Below are positions 1 to 12,502 of a stretch of DNA of 64,000 nucleotides, one piece after another (positions within the stretch are counted from its first letter, which is position 1; every line of letters starts with the position of its first letter). The stretch is from the NCBI GenBank assembly GCA_039707465.1, contig CM077644.1, forward strand, positions 79,568,875 through 79,632,874, given 5' to 3'. The notes under the pieces are model-generated. The model saw nothing but the letters and a program-made list of their open reading frames with translations. It was not told the origin of the DNA and ran no database searches. The position numbers were made by a program, and so were the translations under genes. Source of the DNA: Rhabdophis nuchalis (taxonomy: Eukaryota > Chordata > Lepidosauria > Squamata > Natricidae).

Positions 1-1258
1 ACACTCCAAGTGTTAGCAAAATGACTTCAGAATTAGATGCAATGAAAGCAACAAAGTAGATTAGGACATTATGGGAATTTGTTTTCAAACATTAACATAT
101 ATATTCATTGAAAATTAAAATGCAGACACACCCATAAATCATTTCTCTGACTCTAAGCAGCTTCCAGCCTGCAGCTGTTTTGTTAAACACACATCTGGTG
201 AGTGCAATGGTTGTTATATCTTGATGAGTTAACTCTCTTGCCAGGCATATGGTGATTTGCATGATACAGAGATCACGAAGTCTCTCTTGCAAGAGTTGCA
301 GTTTGTTGACATTTCCTTGGTGAATCAAGGCTTGCACGTACACCTTGCACCATCTATCAACATTTACAGCTATTTTAATTACAATTGTAGAACCAAGGCC
401 ATTAGGACAAATTGCACTTTGCAATGTGACCATAAATCTGATGTAATGTCATTGATTTTGGGGCAGCTACCTCGGATTTACAATATAGAGGGGACGGACA
501 GACCAGAATCCTGTTCAATATGTCCAAAGGCAGTGGAGTGGTAAATGATACAAAATTTTCACATCAAAAACCAAGGGATTGTGATCTTTCTCCTAGTTGG
601 ACTTTTTACCCTTGATAATACAACAGCTTACACAAAAATCTTCCTTTCATCTGGCAGGAAAGGCAGTAACCTTTATTCTCTAGTGTCAGATGACCTGTGA
701 TATATGTAAGTAACAATATACTGTAGTTCAAATACACAGCTTGGTCTGTCAATGTGCTATGCTTTTATGAGATTTCTCTGATATTCTAGGTGGGATATTA
801 GAAGAAGAAAGAACCACAGATGAAATGGATAGAAGGATTGATACAGTACAGTTTGAACCAGGATGCTATCTTGTTTCCTTTATCCTTGCAAAGAGTTGGA
901 CTGAAAGTCAAGTTCATATGAACTGCATTAAAATAGATCCTGTTTTGCTTCACTGGACTATTAAATTATTATGGAATTTTGGACTGCTTTAGGAAGTTTG
1001 AGATCAGTATATCTACCACAAACCATTTATCTTGTAAACTATATTTGAATGTTTCAAGCAAGAATGAAAAGCACTATTATATCCAGCAAAAGATCCGCAT
1101 AGCCCATGATTCTATTTTTATAAATGGCCAACAAGATATTGATGGAAAGTTCAAAGTAGGGCATATTTTATATTAACCCACACCTTGTGACGATCAAAAG
1201 TATTCAGATTCTAAAATTGCATAAATCACAGAAGACCTGTAACTAATGTTATAGAACA
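1..1258. other. Intron sequence, nothing recognised
   Basis: AT-rich NEGR1 intron. The short open frames here have no recognisable domain and no splice context, and I see no repeat family or RNA gene. Confidence 0.5.
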
Positions 1259-2110
1259 CAGGTGTCAAACTCAAGACCCACAAGCTGGATCCGGCTTGCG
1301 TGATGCTTAGATCTAGACTTGGAGTAGTCAACCTTTTTATACCTACTGCCCACTTTGGTATCTCTGTTAATAGTAAAATTTTCTAACAGCCCACTGGTTC
1401 CACAGTAATGGTGATTTATAAAGTAGGGAAGTCAATTAAATTTAAAAAAGGAAAGTGCTTCAGTATCGGACAAAACTCCTACCGCCCACCATGAAAGCTG
1501 GAATGCCCACTAGTGGGTGGTAGGGACCAGGTTGACTACCACTGATCTAGATTATGGGGCCACAGCCTGTGGTGCCTCTGCCAGCAAAAAACAGCCTGTG
1601 GTGCCTCTGCCAGCAAAAATGAAGCTTGGGAGGGCTGCAAGCGGGCCTCCCAAGTACTATGTTTGCTAGCAGAGGGTTGGAATCCATTCCAGCCAAAAAT
1701 GGAGCTCCTGAGTGTTCTAGGTAGGGAGAACGCCAGGTGGATAGACTGAGGCAAGCCAGGTCTTTCAAATGCTAACAGCTTTAATGCTTAACAGGTTGCC
1801 AAACACGACAATTCACAACACGCACGTCTCAGCTAACTGGCAACAACTGAGCTCTGTTTGATAGCTCTTTATATATACCGACTGTCAACAGGTAGGCAAT
1901 CAGGAGCGAGAACAACGCCTCCTAGGCAGACAGACTGGAGGAAGAACTACTGCACATAGCACTGAGGCCCACGTGTTTTTGTTGGCAGAAGGTTGCAGGA
2001 GGCCATTCCAGCTGAAAATGGTGCTCACAAGTCCGTTTGGCAGAGTGCTTTGTATTAATTCCTAAACAGGCAGAAAGTGGGAACTGATATAGAGAGGCAG
2101 ATCTGGGCAA
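1259..2110. mobile_element. Decayed hAT-like DNA transposon (GTGTCAAACTC type)
   Basis: The left end CAGGTGTCAAACTC matches the terminal type of the complete short element at 11887-12011. The interior is the GC-rich body usual for this group: blocks of the type GTGGTGCCTCTGCCAGC occur near 1568 and 1600 as a direct repeat of about 30 bp, and related blocks recur near 1660 and 1975. A 226 bp hAT element is inserted at 1319. I could not find a right terminal repeat. The stretch 1745-1925 does not match the rest; read on the minus strand it has a TATATATAAAG motif and could be an inserted LTR fragment, but I could not find its ends. Confidence 0.45.
1319..1544. mobile_element. hAT-like MITE nested in an older element
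   Basis: The two ends are inverted copies: GTAGTCAACCTTTTTATACC on the left and GGTTGACTACCACTG on the right. It is flanked by ATCTAGAC (1311-1318) and ATCTAGAT (1545-1552), a 7/8 match of the 8 bp target duplication expected for hAT elements. It is non-coding and 226 bp long. It interrupts the GTGTCAAACTC-type element, so it is the younger of the two. Confidence 0.65.
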
Positions 2111-2888
2111 TCCAGGAAGAATTCCAATACTCCTAATCTAGCTTCAGGCAATAGCTGGTTGAAACCTCATTGGCAATATATTGCTAGTAATATGACAGGT
2201 TTGGAAGACATGCAGATAAGGCTTACCAAGCTATACATTAAAGTCAGATTCAGAAAAACGTAAGAGCTCAGTAAATACAGTCATAGTTTTTTGGAGCACA
2301 TTCTAGATTATTCAAGTATTGGGAATTTACAGAGAGGGGGATTACATATCTGAATGTTTCCCATTGAGGGGGAAGAAATCACTACACATTAAAAAATAGC
2401 ATTTGGAGGTGAACAATGTGTTACCCTGAAATACACACTTTTAAAAGAGTTCTACTGATGAGGCTTTATTTTGTCTTGGTGAATACATAAATTCCTCAAG
2501 TATTTTTAAAAAAATCTTACTTCTACTAAAGAAAATACCTTTCTCTAGCAAATATGTTAATACATGATTATGCCTTGGAGGTAGTATCAAAGCCAAGTAA
2601 ATTGGGATAGTTTGCCTCACAGGCAAACAAATGGCAAGAAGATGTCCATATCAACTTCTGGACTTACAATGTCAATAGATGAGTTAACTGATGCAAAACA
2701 GACATTTTTCAAGCATACCTATACAGTCAGATGTTTCAGTATTTTCCAAAGTTATAGCGGGTGGGAGAGTTTTATTTTTTTTAAATACCATGCCTCCTTA
2801 TTTTAGGACCAAAGCTTCCCCCATTTTCTACCTCAAAATGCTAAAACAAAAACCTGTTCTGAGCAATTATGCTTGGAGAATATTTTGA

Positions 2889-3480
2889 CTGGTGTTTCTC
2901 AACTTCAGTTACTTTAAGATGTGTGAAATTGAATTCGCAGAATTCCTGAAGTATAGCAAAGCAGCTGTTTTGGAACAAACGGCTCTACCAACAGAATTGA
3001 GTAAAGTCTGAAGAACTGACATACATTAGAAGATTTCAGAAGTTCTGTACAAAAACAATAGGTTTTTAATTATAAATTTGTATGGTATTTGCCCTGGGTC
3101 CTAACAAGGAGAAGGGCGGGGTATAAATTTAATAAAATAAATAAATAAATAAATGTGTTTTAGATATAACTTGCATTGGCATAACTATTTCATCTCCCCA
3201 CTTCATCCCTCATCAATCTAAATCATCCCTCTCCTATAATATTCCAACAGTGTTCTGTAGTTAACATTTGTGGCTTTAATCTGATTTAATAATTAGTTTG
3301 AAAAGGTGCTACCGATCTCCTTCTGATTCAATACACTGTGTGCCTTCTTAAGTAACAGTATTTCTTTTTGAAATATGGGCATGCATTACTTCATTTCTCT
3401 AAGAGCAGTATCTGCTTGCTGGAGAATTCTGGGAATTGAAGTCTTCATATCTGACAGCTGCCAAGATTGAGAAACACCAG
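2889..3480. mobile_element. Candidate DNA transposon with 14 bp inverted ends
   Basis: The left end CTGGTGTTTCTCAA (2889-2902) and right end TTGAGAAACACCAG (3467-3480) are exact inverted copies. Just inside, CTTTAAGATGTGTG and the GAATTCTGGGAATTGAAGTC block resemble the arms of the palindromic MITEs at 19946 and 38042. An L2 tail lies inside at 3078-3158, so part of the length is a later insertion. No clear 8 bp target duplication remains, so the class (hAT) is inferred from the arm sequence. Confidence 0.45.
3078..3158 (+). mobile_element. L2 LINE 3' tail
   Basis: Carries the L2-type 3' end: GCCCTGGGTCC, a short spacer, GAGAAGGGCGGGGTATAAAT, then (AAAT)n. The two GC blocks can pair as the 3' hairpin of the LINE RNA. 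Only the last ~80 bp inserted or survived, with no coding part. Confidence 0.6.
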
Positions 3481-4020
3481 CCCATCATAATAACTACAAT
3501 TTTTCTACTGCATTTTTCCTGAAACAATAAATTAGTGGTGTGTTAATATTAAGCATTATGGAGAACTATTTGTGTTAGAGTACATAAACACAATTATAAT
3601 CTGAAAGTTATTAAGTGTGTGAAAAGGAATGACCACTAAGATAACTATATATTTTCTTCATCTCCTCAAAACCTCAATGTCGCAACTCCTATCATTTAAA
3701 ATTGAATTGAGTTTTTTTTACCAACTCAAACTTAATCTTAATATGCAGCAACTCAAAACAATTTTATTACTGGAATTATCACAGATATGGACTTCAGAAT
3801 TTTGCAAAAGGATGAAACAAAGAAAGTACAAGTCAGTTTAAATAAAGCACAGTAGTGTTTTATTTATTATCATTTTTGTTATTATAAATTTAAAACATTT
3901 CCAGAAAATTTGAATTTGTTATTAGGGAAACATATTACAATATTTTATGTAAGTAATGTCTATTTAAAAATAGAATTAAATATTTTTCCTTGTACTTTTA
4001 TAGTTTAATTTCTTCATAGA

Positions 4021-4028
4021 CATATATA

Positions 4029-4064
<36 letters not shown>

Positions 4065-4095
4065 TGTATGTATGTATGTATGTATGTATGTATAT
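4021..4095. repeat. (TA)n / (TATG)n microsatellite
   Basis: A short run of TA followed by about 17 copies of the tetranucleotide TATG. It abuts the hAT-like element at 4096, whose target duplication lies in the end of the array. Confidence 0.9.
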
Positions 4096-4349
4096 TAGGG
4101 CTGGGTTCTGGCAGTCAGTACTGCCAGTTTGCTTGTGGGCGCACTGCGTACGCTTGATGTATGCTGCGCGCACATGCACAGTACACTAAAAATTGTTCTG
4201 CGCATGCACAGAAGCAAAAACCAAGATGGTGGTGCCTATGGCACAGCCTGGAGAACCAGTTCGGGGTGTGGCAGGCCTGGGTCACTAATGGTTCCAGCAA
4301 CCCGAGCCACCAAACCAAACTGGACCGAACCGGTAGGAACCCACCACTG
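4096..4349. mobile_element. hAT-like MITE (GGTGGGTTC type)
   Basis: The left end TAGGGCTGGGTTCTGGCAG and right end GGAACCCACCACTG are inverted. The flanks ATGTATAT (4088-4095) and CTGTATAT (4350-4357) match at 7 of 8 bases. The interior is GC-rich and non-coding; the overlapping frames on both strands are by-products of this composition. Confidence 0.5.
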
Positions 4350-4678
4350 CTGTATATGTATATAAGGATACATAACATGCACACATAAGCATTGGCCCCA
4401 AAGGTATCTTTTTGGTAAAACCTTTTCAGTGGGGAATGAGAGGTTCTCTCAAAGTCTTCATTCATTTTCAGCTTTCTGCCATGTTTTGTGGAAATCTTGC
4501 TAAAATCTATGGAGTTCTGTTATCTTCTTATCAAGATTGAAAATAGTGAACATTCCCAATTCAAAAAGAAAGGGTGGAATAAATAAATAGGCATCCCAGC
4601 CAATCAACATGTGGAAGAAGTCTCTGGATGAATGAGAAAGTTTTTCAAAATAAATTTTTTGAGATGTGTGACTGGGAA

Positions 4679-4723
4679 TTTATTATTCGATTTATATCCC
4701 GCCCATCTCCAAAAGGACCCAGG
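4679..4723 (-). mobile_element. L2 LINE 3' tail fragment
   Basis: Minus-strand L2 tail: TTTATATCCCGCCCATCTCC followed by AAAAGGACCCAGG, the same 3' hairpin as at 30113 and 53590. Only the terminal ~45 bp are present. Confidence 0.55.
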
Positions 4724-4972
4724 AATAATGCATGCTCATGAAATGTAAGTTATTGTAAGAACTGCCAAGAGTTTCCACTGGTACAGAAGGTCAATGACCT
4801 TTTCCAGAAGACATACAAGTTGTGGCCAGAACCTGTTGCTATGCTTCTCACCTAGTATAATCTTTAAACATAATTTACATCACATTTAATGATTTATTGC
4901 CAACTGCTTTTTGTGTCTAAAATCACAATGTACTTAATGATTCTTTTTTTCCAAAAGAAAATCATGACTTAC

Positions 4973-5104
4973 AGTTTACTGTGACTTTTACTTTTTTCAC
5001 ATCTGGAACTGAGACATCATTTTCAGCACTGCATTCATACTCCCCTGCTTGGTCTCTTGTAATTCCATAGATGTCCAAGTATTGTCCATTTTCAAAGGGT
5101 TTGG
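4973..5104 (-). CDS. NEGR1: NEGR1 exon, second half of Ig domain 2
   Basis: A 132 nt exon, probably exon 4 by human gene order. It completes a split Ala codon and then reads 43 codons beginning [18 protein letters not shown], followed by [12 protein letters not shown] and ending KVKVTVN. The Asp-x-Ala-Gly-x-Tyr-x-Cys pattern is the F strand of a C2-type Ig fold; its Cys pairs with the B-strand Cys in the exon at 45346. The acceptor is a T-rich tract plus CAG at 5107-5105, and the donor is GTAAGT starting at 4972. Phase 1 at both ends is usual for IgLON exons and fits the upstream exon. The wording matches NEGR1 better than LSAMP, NTM or OPCML, which have different residues around [11 protein letters not shown]. 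The open frame runs past the donor into intron, so it must be cut at 4973. Confidence 0.93.
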
Positions 5105-8100
5105 CTGAAATGAAAAAAGAAAAAGATGTCGAAAATAGGAAAACTGGCAGAAAAGGAACTGGAGCTGAATGAATCTTATCCAGATATAAACAACACACTA
5201 CACAAAGGTTCTGCTGACAGAACTATTTCTAAAATGAAAAATGAGTACATTTTACTTCTTTTCCTGCACTCAGAAAACAATCTCGCATTGTACAAGTGTA
5301 ATGGTATGTGGAAAAGACTTTAGGAGTCTGGGAAAGAGAGACTGCCAAGGGAATGGTCAGATAAGAAACAGCAAAGCTGGAAACTGGGGAATGGAGAGGG
5401 TAAGAGGTTCAGATGAGACCCTCCTCAGTTTTGGGCTGTAAAGAAAGCTTGGGAAAGGACTTTATTTTCAGACTTGCAATATTCTGTCAATATAACTTCA
5501 CAATAAAGCAAAATTAATTAATCTGGTTGTGATTCCTAACTGGTTTACACCGAGTGGCCCACAATAATCTCATTTTAGCAGTAATGTTATAACAGTAACT
5601 AGCCAATGAAAAGTAATTACACAAGTTTTAAACAGTTTAGCATTACCTAACTTTAGCATGCTACAAATAATTCTATGCCCATCTGCTAGTTGAGTTGAAC
5701 AGCCTTCTAGCTTGTAAAATGAACATTCACTAATATATCTCAGTTTATATTGACTTTTATAAAATATAAAGTTCCACTTGGACCAGAAAAAATAATCTGA
5801 CACATACACCAAACATGTACATTAAATCATAGCATCAATACAATCTGATATATTGTAAGCAGTTAGATTCATAGATGAACTTTTGTCTAACAACAATCCA
5901 TGATTCTATCTGTTTTAATTATGTGTTGAATCTTGCTCAACTTAATTCTTAATGTAACTAGTTTGGAAATAAATCCTTGAAATAAAGTCACTGCATCATC
6001 TCCCAAAACTAGCTTTGGTAACAATAATTTTCCAAAGACAAATATTATTCTGATTCAAATATATTACATACCACAATGTCTGGAGACATTCCACAGGGTA
6101 CCCAAAAACTGAACAACCCACTTCTTGCACAAGGTACTATTTCATTTTGAACATACCAGATTCTAAGAGAAATGGGACTTACCATTGAAATTACAATCAA
6201 ATTCATATCTTTCTACACCAATATGAAGCTGTGTTTCATTAACCTTTAAATCTGATATGATGTTCAGTGAAGAATTTAGAAGCTTCATGTGTTAAAGAGC
6301 AGAATAGGAGTTTCATGCAATCATTCTCATTCTCCCGCTTATACGCACATTCACCCAAACACCTTTAGCTAGCTTCTCTTATTTCCTTTTCTTATTTTTC
6401 CTCCTCCTCCTTCCTTTCTATCCCTTTGGCTACAACTCTTCATTCCATTCCAAACTCCTGTTTTTAAGCACGTTCTACAAGTTCTTAGATTCTCTAGCCA
6501 ATCATTTGGTCATCTGATCAGTAACTATATAATTTGACCTGAAAGAGATGGAAGAACTCAATGCAGTATCAGGAAACATAATTACCCCACTATATCCCAA
6601 GGTTAATAAAGACCATTCCCATTGAAAGTTTCCAAATAATCACAACCAAGAAGTATTTCATGTTTCCTTTATTATTCTTCGTTATGCTTAGCTCCCCAAG
6701 GTTTTCCACATCATAATCTCTCACAATTTATTTGAAAACCATTACTCCTTGCACCATCACTTTATAGTTTTATTATTCTTGTTTGGAACAGTTACTCAGT
6801 CAAGGTCTAAAGAATGGTGCACTCGTTTTCTTTTCATGAATACTTTATATTTTAAGAAAATTCCGTTTTAATCATGTCTACTATGCACATGCTGTCTTGC
6901 AGCAAAAGTTTGTTATAGTTGTAAGTTTTCCAATTACATCTTATAAAGATATGAAATTGAGTTTATAGATAAATGACGCTGAGTGTATTCTTCCAATTTT
7001 TCTAAATAAATCAAAACAAAATAATTATAAACTAGGAAAAACTTCCAACTTCAGTCTTTTAATAGTAAGCCACTTTAAGTAGTATTTTGAAACACCTGAA
7101 AAAGTTATGGCTGGCCAGCACATCTATTAATTCCAGTGGGGTAGAGCTGAGAAAAACAGACACACATCTGCTGAGAGCAAAGTGTTCTCTTGCAGCTGAT
7201 ACAGCTGTGTGAGTCCATCTAGTAAGATAAATTTGTATAATTTGACAGGTAACAATGGTATCAATTTTAACTTTGCTGTTCTTCTGGATGTTTCCCTAGA
7301 TAATTTAGATCTTTCCAAGTGCAATAATATAGAAATGATAGTTTATTATGCCTCAGAAAAGCAAAAGTAAAGAAAGACAAAACAGAGAGAAAACAATTAA
7401 TGGAACAAAACAAATTGCAGTGAAATAGTTTTTTTCTCTCCCCTCTCCCTTTTTGGATAGAAAGTAAAAGTAAACTTCAACTAAAGAGCCAGCTGTTATT
7501 TTGAGATGGTTGACTCCTGTTATATTTCACTGTGGGTGGATTGAATGACTTTTTACAAAAATATTATTTGCTCTCAATGTGAAGTAAGGCTTATGTTAGC
7601 TACAAGGTTATCAGAAAAGCTATACTTTATTTATATTATATTGCACCAATAATTGAATATACTTTGATGGATAGATTTGCAACAGATTCTTACTGAAGAA
7701 TTATTAATGTCATGGTGTTGATTTTACGCAGTAGAGAGTAAAATAAAAAAGAATGGGCATGTAAAATTTTGGAATCATTCAAACTGAAAGGAAAATTTTA
7801 CTCTAGCTAATCAATGTGCAATATTTTACTTTAAATATCTGATTCTTATTTGCCGTCTTTGGAAAACTGGTACATCAACTATTGTAAATGAATACACTAG
7901 TGTAATAGAAGCATTTTTTGTCCACTGGAAAGTAAAATAATTTCAAATTATTAGGCAATCTGCATTTTAGAATTTTCACCCTAGCAAACATATCAGTAGC
8001 AAATTTCAGGCAATACAAAAAAAAAGTTTCTACTATGGCAGAAAATAACCCAATCCCATTTCAATCTGCAATTTGGAAAAAGTTGTATCAGTAAAGATTA

Positions 8101-9600
8101 GAAGATTAATGTGTTATCACTAACAAAACATAGTATGTGTATTTTTTTTACTTTATGGACATATAAAGTACCTAGAAAGCAGATACCTTGAAAAACAAAT
8201 TGCAGTGGAATAAAACCACCAAATCACCCTTTTCCAGCTGGGAACCTTCTGGTTTTGTTGGGTATCAGCTCTTATAGTTGATCTTTAGTGATCAATATCT
8301 CAATTTGGCCAATTATTTTCTTACCTGAATCAGAGGAGAAACATCCCACACATGAAAATCAACATACATCCAAAGCACTTCTTTTCATTCTATTGGTTAA
8401 AGAAGCATTAATGCATTAAGAAACTTACTGTCCTTCCACACAAAATAAGTTGCTTAAGATAGGCCATGTTATTCTTTTTCTAAGCAGAGTTTTTCCTAAA
8501 AAATTGAGTTTTGCATTATATTTATAGCAAACTTGTATTTTTGATTTTGGAAATGAAACTGGAAGAATATTCAGGAACTATCCCAAATAAAACCTTAAAA
8601 CAGCATCCATAAAAGTAATAAAATGAGAATGGTCAATATTTGTCATACATGTTGACATGCTATTTAGTCATTCTTACTCCTGTATTCTTTCCTTTACATT
8701 GTGGGATTTCTCCATCTCTCATATTTTGACTAACTTCCAGGACTGTAGAACTGGTGGCTTTCAAGTCAAGTAGAGTAGCATTCAACTTCAGCCAAGGTTA
8801 ATATTGCTGCCACTCTAATATTAGCAGAAGTGACAGGCTTCAGAGAACAGCTAGTATACCAGTACCACACAAGTAGCACAACTTTCCAATTCAACTTTAA
8901 AAAATATCACAAACAGAAAATGTATATGAAAATGTATGTGTCTTGTAGAGAAATCTGTGACTGGTGGGTTGAAGAAGGAATTAGGGAAAGTGAAAGAAGA
9001 CTAAATAACAAGTATCTCCAGCAATGCAATACAATACAATGCAGAAACGTTGTTAAGCTTGTCGTTTTCTTATTAGAGTTGCTATTTGTTTCTGCCACAA
9101 TGTCTTAGTCAAATATTCCTGTGGGGGCACATCTTTGAAAATGTTACAGCAATCAAGTAAAATTACATGCTGCAAAGAGAATAATATTGGGAAATAATGA
9201 TCGTACTCAACAGTTTTATGTGCTGTGTTCTAAAATGTTGTCATCCCCTTTATCCTCTAAAATAGTCAATTCTAAGTGTGGAAATCTGCAAGACTTCACA
9301 GGAGACATTGAAAAGAAGATGACATCCATCAATTTGTTCATACAACCTTCAAAGAACTAACTGGGCATAAAGCAGTCAAAATACAGTACATTGCAGGGTG
9401 TGGACTTATCCACACAGCTGCTTTTGTTACTTTTCTGCTGTCTTGGAACCAGGAAAAACTCTTATTGCTCGAAATCTTGCTGCCCCATGCATACCCTTAT
9501 CGTGCATCTGTATAGCTGTATGGTGTAGCATTGTAAAGACAGTGGTTGATTTTCCCCACCAGAATTCTGAATGTTACCAAACATGTGAAAAGCTGTTTCA

Positions 9601-9601
<1 letters not shown>
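5105..9601 (-). other. NEGR1 intron, repeat-poor stretch
   Basis: First part (in window order) of the 40.2 kb intron between the two NEGR1 exons. AT-rich, with no transposon family I can name and no long open frame. The GTAAGT-like sites, such as the minus-strand one near 6180, have no exon beside them. The low repeat density compared with 9.6-44 kb may mean some constraint near the exon. Confidence 0.5.
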
Positions 9602-9646
<45 letters not shown>

Positions 9647-9712
9647 TTAATTTTATATCCCGCTCTCTCTCCCCAAGGGGGACTCGAGGCGGGGCACAGG
9701 CAATTAAAATAC
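9602..9712 (-). mobile_element. L2 LINE 3' tail with (AAT)n
   Basis: Reading plus: (AAT)n at 9602-9646, then TTTAATTTTATATCCCGC, CTCTCTCCCC, GGGGGACTCGAGGCGGGGCA. This is the minus-strand 3' end of an L2 copy of the GAGTC-hairpin type also seen at 17296 and 22046. The frames with Asn or Tyr runs across it are microsatellite translations. Confidence 0.65.
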
Positions 9713-10359
9713 TATAATATGTGATACATGCTGGAGCAGTGCTTGTAGATGCAAAAAGAATTTCCAACCATTTTCCCCTTATGGACTATCAACCAATTGG
9801 CCTAATGGGCACTTAATGGCAACAAAAAGTTCTTCCCTCTTGGTTGCGATGTAATGGTCCTTCATTTGCTTGGTGCAGATGTCATTGCTGCCTGAATGAT
9901 CTGGGATTTTTATTTGGGAAACATATTAAGCTGTGTGGTGTTCTTGGTTAGATATGTATAATTCTTCCAAATTGATAATTGACTGTCAACATGTAAGCTT
10001 ACACAACATAGTCCAAATCTACTTTAGCCTATTTTTTACAGATTGCAGCAAGGAGTTAAAGTCTTGGCTGCAATCTACTGTTCATCTTTTTTTTTATAGT
10101 TGAGATATACGTCAAATAAGTAATTGTTTAAATGATGGAATGTTGTTGGGTATCTATAAAAAAATTCCCGTAGTCTAAGTCTGAGAATGGGAATAGCTAT
10201 TTGTGTGATATTACAGAGCTATGTAAATCTAGTGTATATTTATTTCCATAATCTGTTAAGTGGAAGATAAAATACTAAAATACTAATTGAAAAAATAGGG
10301 TCTATAGCACATTTGTTTATTTTATTTTTTATTTTTGATATATCTTTTATTATTTTTTA

Positions 10360-10863
10360 CTAGCCGTTCCTGGCCATGTGTTACTGTGGCCCAGTCTGGT
10401 TAAATGGCCAACCAATCTGTGTGTAGATCTACACATGCACACACAAACACGTACACACAACCACTGTATAACCCCCAACCTACCTACCTACGGTATTTCC
10501 CCCACTCTCCCTCTACCTACCTACCTACCTACCTACCTACCTACCTACCTACCTAACTACCTAACTACCTACCTACCTACCTAACTATATTTCTGCCTCA
10601 GAGTATCTAAATATGTCATAAAGGATGACATAATACCTGTGGCCCACTGCTCTCTCTGTATCCATCTACCTACCCTTTTTACAATTTTTTACATTTGCGT
10701 TGTGTGTACCTGGCACAGGTGTGACATCTACACAATCTATATATATATCATTGGTGCTGTATTTCAAAGGAACGTTGTGTGAAAATTTGGAAGCGATCGG
10801 TGCAGTACTTTTGGAGATTACCTGTTTTGAACAAACTCATAGTTACATTTTTATTTATATAGA
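10360..10863 (-). mobile_element. Non-autonomous Helitron, copy 1
   Basis: Read on the minus strand, it starts TCTATATAAATAAAAATG and ends in the hairpin GCCAGGAACGGC leading into CTAG. The bases outside are A before TC and T after CTAG, the Helitron A/T target rule, and there is no target duplication. The interior holds conserved end blocks (GCACCGATCGCTTCCAAA near the 5' end; CCAACCAATCTGTGTGTAG seen in plus orientation near the 3' end) around a (CTAC)n array. No Rep/helicase gene is present, so it would need a partner. The same family recurs at 40244-43659, 58278-58922 and 59273-59487. Confidence 0.7.
10477..10597. repeat. (CTAC)n microsatellite inside Helitron copy 1
   Basis: About 25 mostly perfect CTAC units, with a few CTAA variants. 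It belongs to the Helitron: the other copies hold the same motif at the same place, in the same or inverted orientation. Confidence 0.85.
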
Positions 10864-11886
10864 TAAATAAATAAGTCAAGGAGGCGTTTTTTATATTCAT
10901 TCCTTGACCTACTTTTAATTTTATTATTTATTCAAGTTTTCACGATTTTACAACTCATTTTTTTTGTTTCAAAAAGTGAATGGGAATAATGAAACTTTGT
11001 GAGTTTTAAACTTTGATGTAAAGGATTAGCGAGGGTGGGGGTTGATATTGTATGTTGGTGGATAGGTTTAATGTATCCTTCAAAAGCCAATGTCCACAGC
11101 TAAAACATTGATAAGGGCAGATAAAGTCAGGAAATGTAAGACTCTAACCTTGCATTTAAATCCTATAAACATTTTTCTAATGGATAAATCTGTTTCTATG
11201 TTAACTTTTCATAATGTTACATTTTAATAAATATGTTGCAGATCCAAAAAAAAGTTGTTTATCAAATAAGTGCTAAAAATACTTTTTAGAAATACATGTA
11301 TTTGTCATCGTGATCATGTATCTTTGGATCAGCCATTAAACATACATGAACTCTAACTCCCATATAGAAGTAGTTTTACCTATAAATGGCTTTTCACTTG
11401 AAATCCTACCCTGGCCACAAAATGTCATCCAACTATGTTAAAAGCTCAGTTAAAACATACAACTAATCTAAAAACAAATAGTATAAAAAAGCAACCACAA
11501 CAGAAGTAACAAACAAGCCTAATAAAAAGACCAACAATTTATTTGCATCAATTTAATTCACACTTACCGCAAATGAAATAGACATCAAGGTAAACAAGGA
11601 AACTAAATAACCTTTCAGGGAATGGGAATTTCAGGGACTAGATACAAACTCTAGTGGACTTAACCTGTGTTAGCAATGTTTCAAACTGCAAAAGAAGCAA
11701 TTAGGACAAAAGTCTTTTTCTCTGCACCTCAGTGGATGAGCAAGATTAAGGTTATTTCATTATTAATGATGTAAGACTGTTTTCTAGAATCATCCCACCA
11801 TTGTTAAGCAAAGTATTGTGAACAGGCTTCACATCACATCAACAATGACCAGGTGATGCAACAAAAAATGTTATAAGTCTCTAGTG
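10864..11886. other. Intron sequence, nothing recognised
   Basis: AT-rich intron between Helitron copy 1 and the first of three hAT elements. No domain, RNA gene or repeat family identified. Confidence 0.45.
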
Positions 11887-12011
11887 CACGGGTGTCAAAC
11901 TCACCGCATCATGTTGTCGTCATGGGATGTTTTTCCCTCTTTGCAGAGCTGGAATGGGTGTGACCTGCACATGACACATCCAGCCTGTGGGCTGCCAGTT
12001 TGACACTCCTG
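11887..12011. mobile_element. Short hAT-like MITE (GTGTCAAACTC type)
   Basis: Ends CACGGGTGTCAAACTC and AGTTTGACACTCCTG are inverted. Flanks CTCTAGTG (11879-11886) and CTCTAGCT (12012-12019) agree at 6 of 8 positions. At 125 bp it is a deletion derivative of the longer element represented at 1259. Confidence 0.6.
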
Positions 12012-12129
12012 CTCTAGCTAGTTCTTATCAGAGCAAATATCAGAAGATCTTTAAACCCCCAGAATTTACAGAAAGTAGAAACATGATTGTTGAAGTCAAG
12101 GCTCTTCACCATTTACACATCCACTAGTG

Positions 12130-12442
12130 CAGTGATGGCGAAACTTTTTAGGCTCGCGTGCCATAAAGGGGGGAGCGCAGGGGGGTTGTGCACCGGTGTG
12201 CCACACCCATAATGCAATAGGCGCCCCCCAGTGTACATGTGCGCATGACAGGCACTCCCCTTGGAGGGCCTCTGGGGAGGGGCAGGGGCTATTTTCGCCC
12301 TCCCCAGGCTCATATAAAGCCTGGGGAGGACAAAAAATGGGTTTAAAAATGGCTGAATCAGCTGGCCAGCACGCGCATGCACACTGGCCAGCTGACAGGG
12401 CAATGCCCCAGTGGCACGCCTGCCATAGGTTCGCCTTCACTG
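12130..12442. mobile_element. hAT-like element (CAGTGATGGCGAA type)
   Basis: Left end CAGTGATGGCGAAAC, right end GGTTCGCCTTCACTG, inverted. Flanks CACTAGTG (12122-12129) and CATTAGTG (12443-12450) match at 7 of 8. It is 313 bp, GC-rich and without coding capacity; the overlapping frames on both strands are not genes. Confidence 0.7.
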
Positions 12443-12502
12443 CATTAGTGCATAGTCATGGATGAATGTATCATTTGTCTGGAATAAATGCATGTTCTAA
12501 TA

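Noticed and set aside
92..544. Overlapping 113- and 95-codon frames on opposite strands
   Set aside because: No domain, and no codon or splice signal; chance frames.
6175..6300. Additional NEGR1 exon ending at a GTAAG-type donor
   Set aside because: No Ig-type Cys/Trp motif, no matching acceptor, and the two NEGR1 exons found already join in phase without it.
9398..9767. Frames with Asn and Tyr runs
   Set aside because: Translations of (AAT)n in an L2 tail; no domain on either side.
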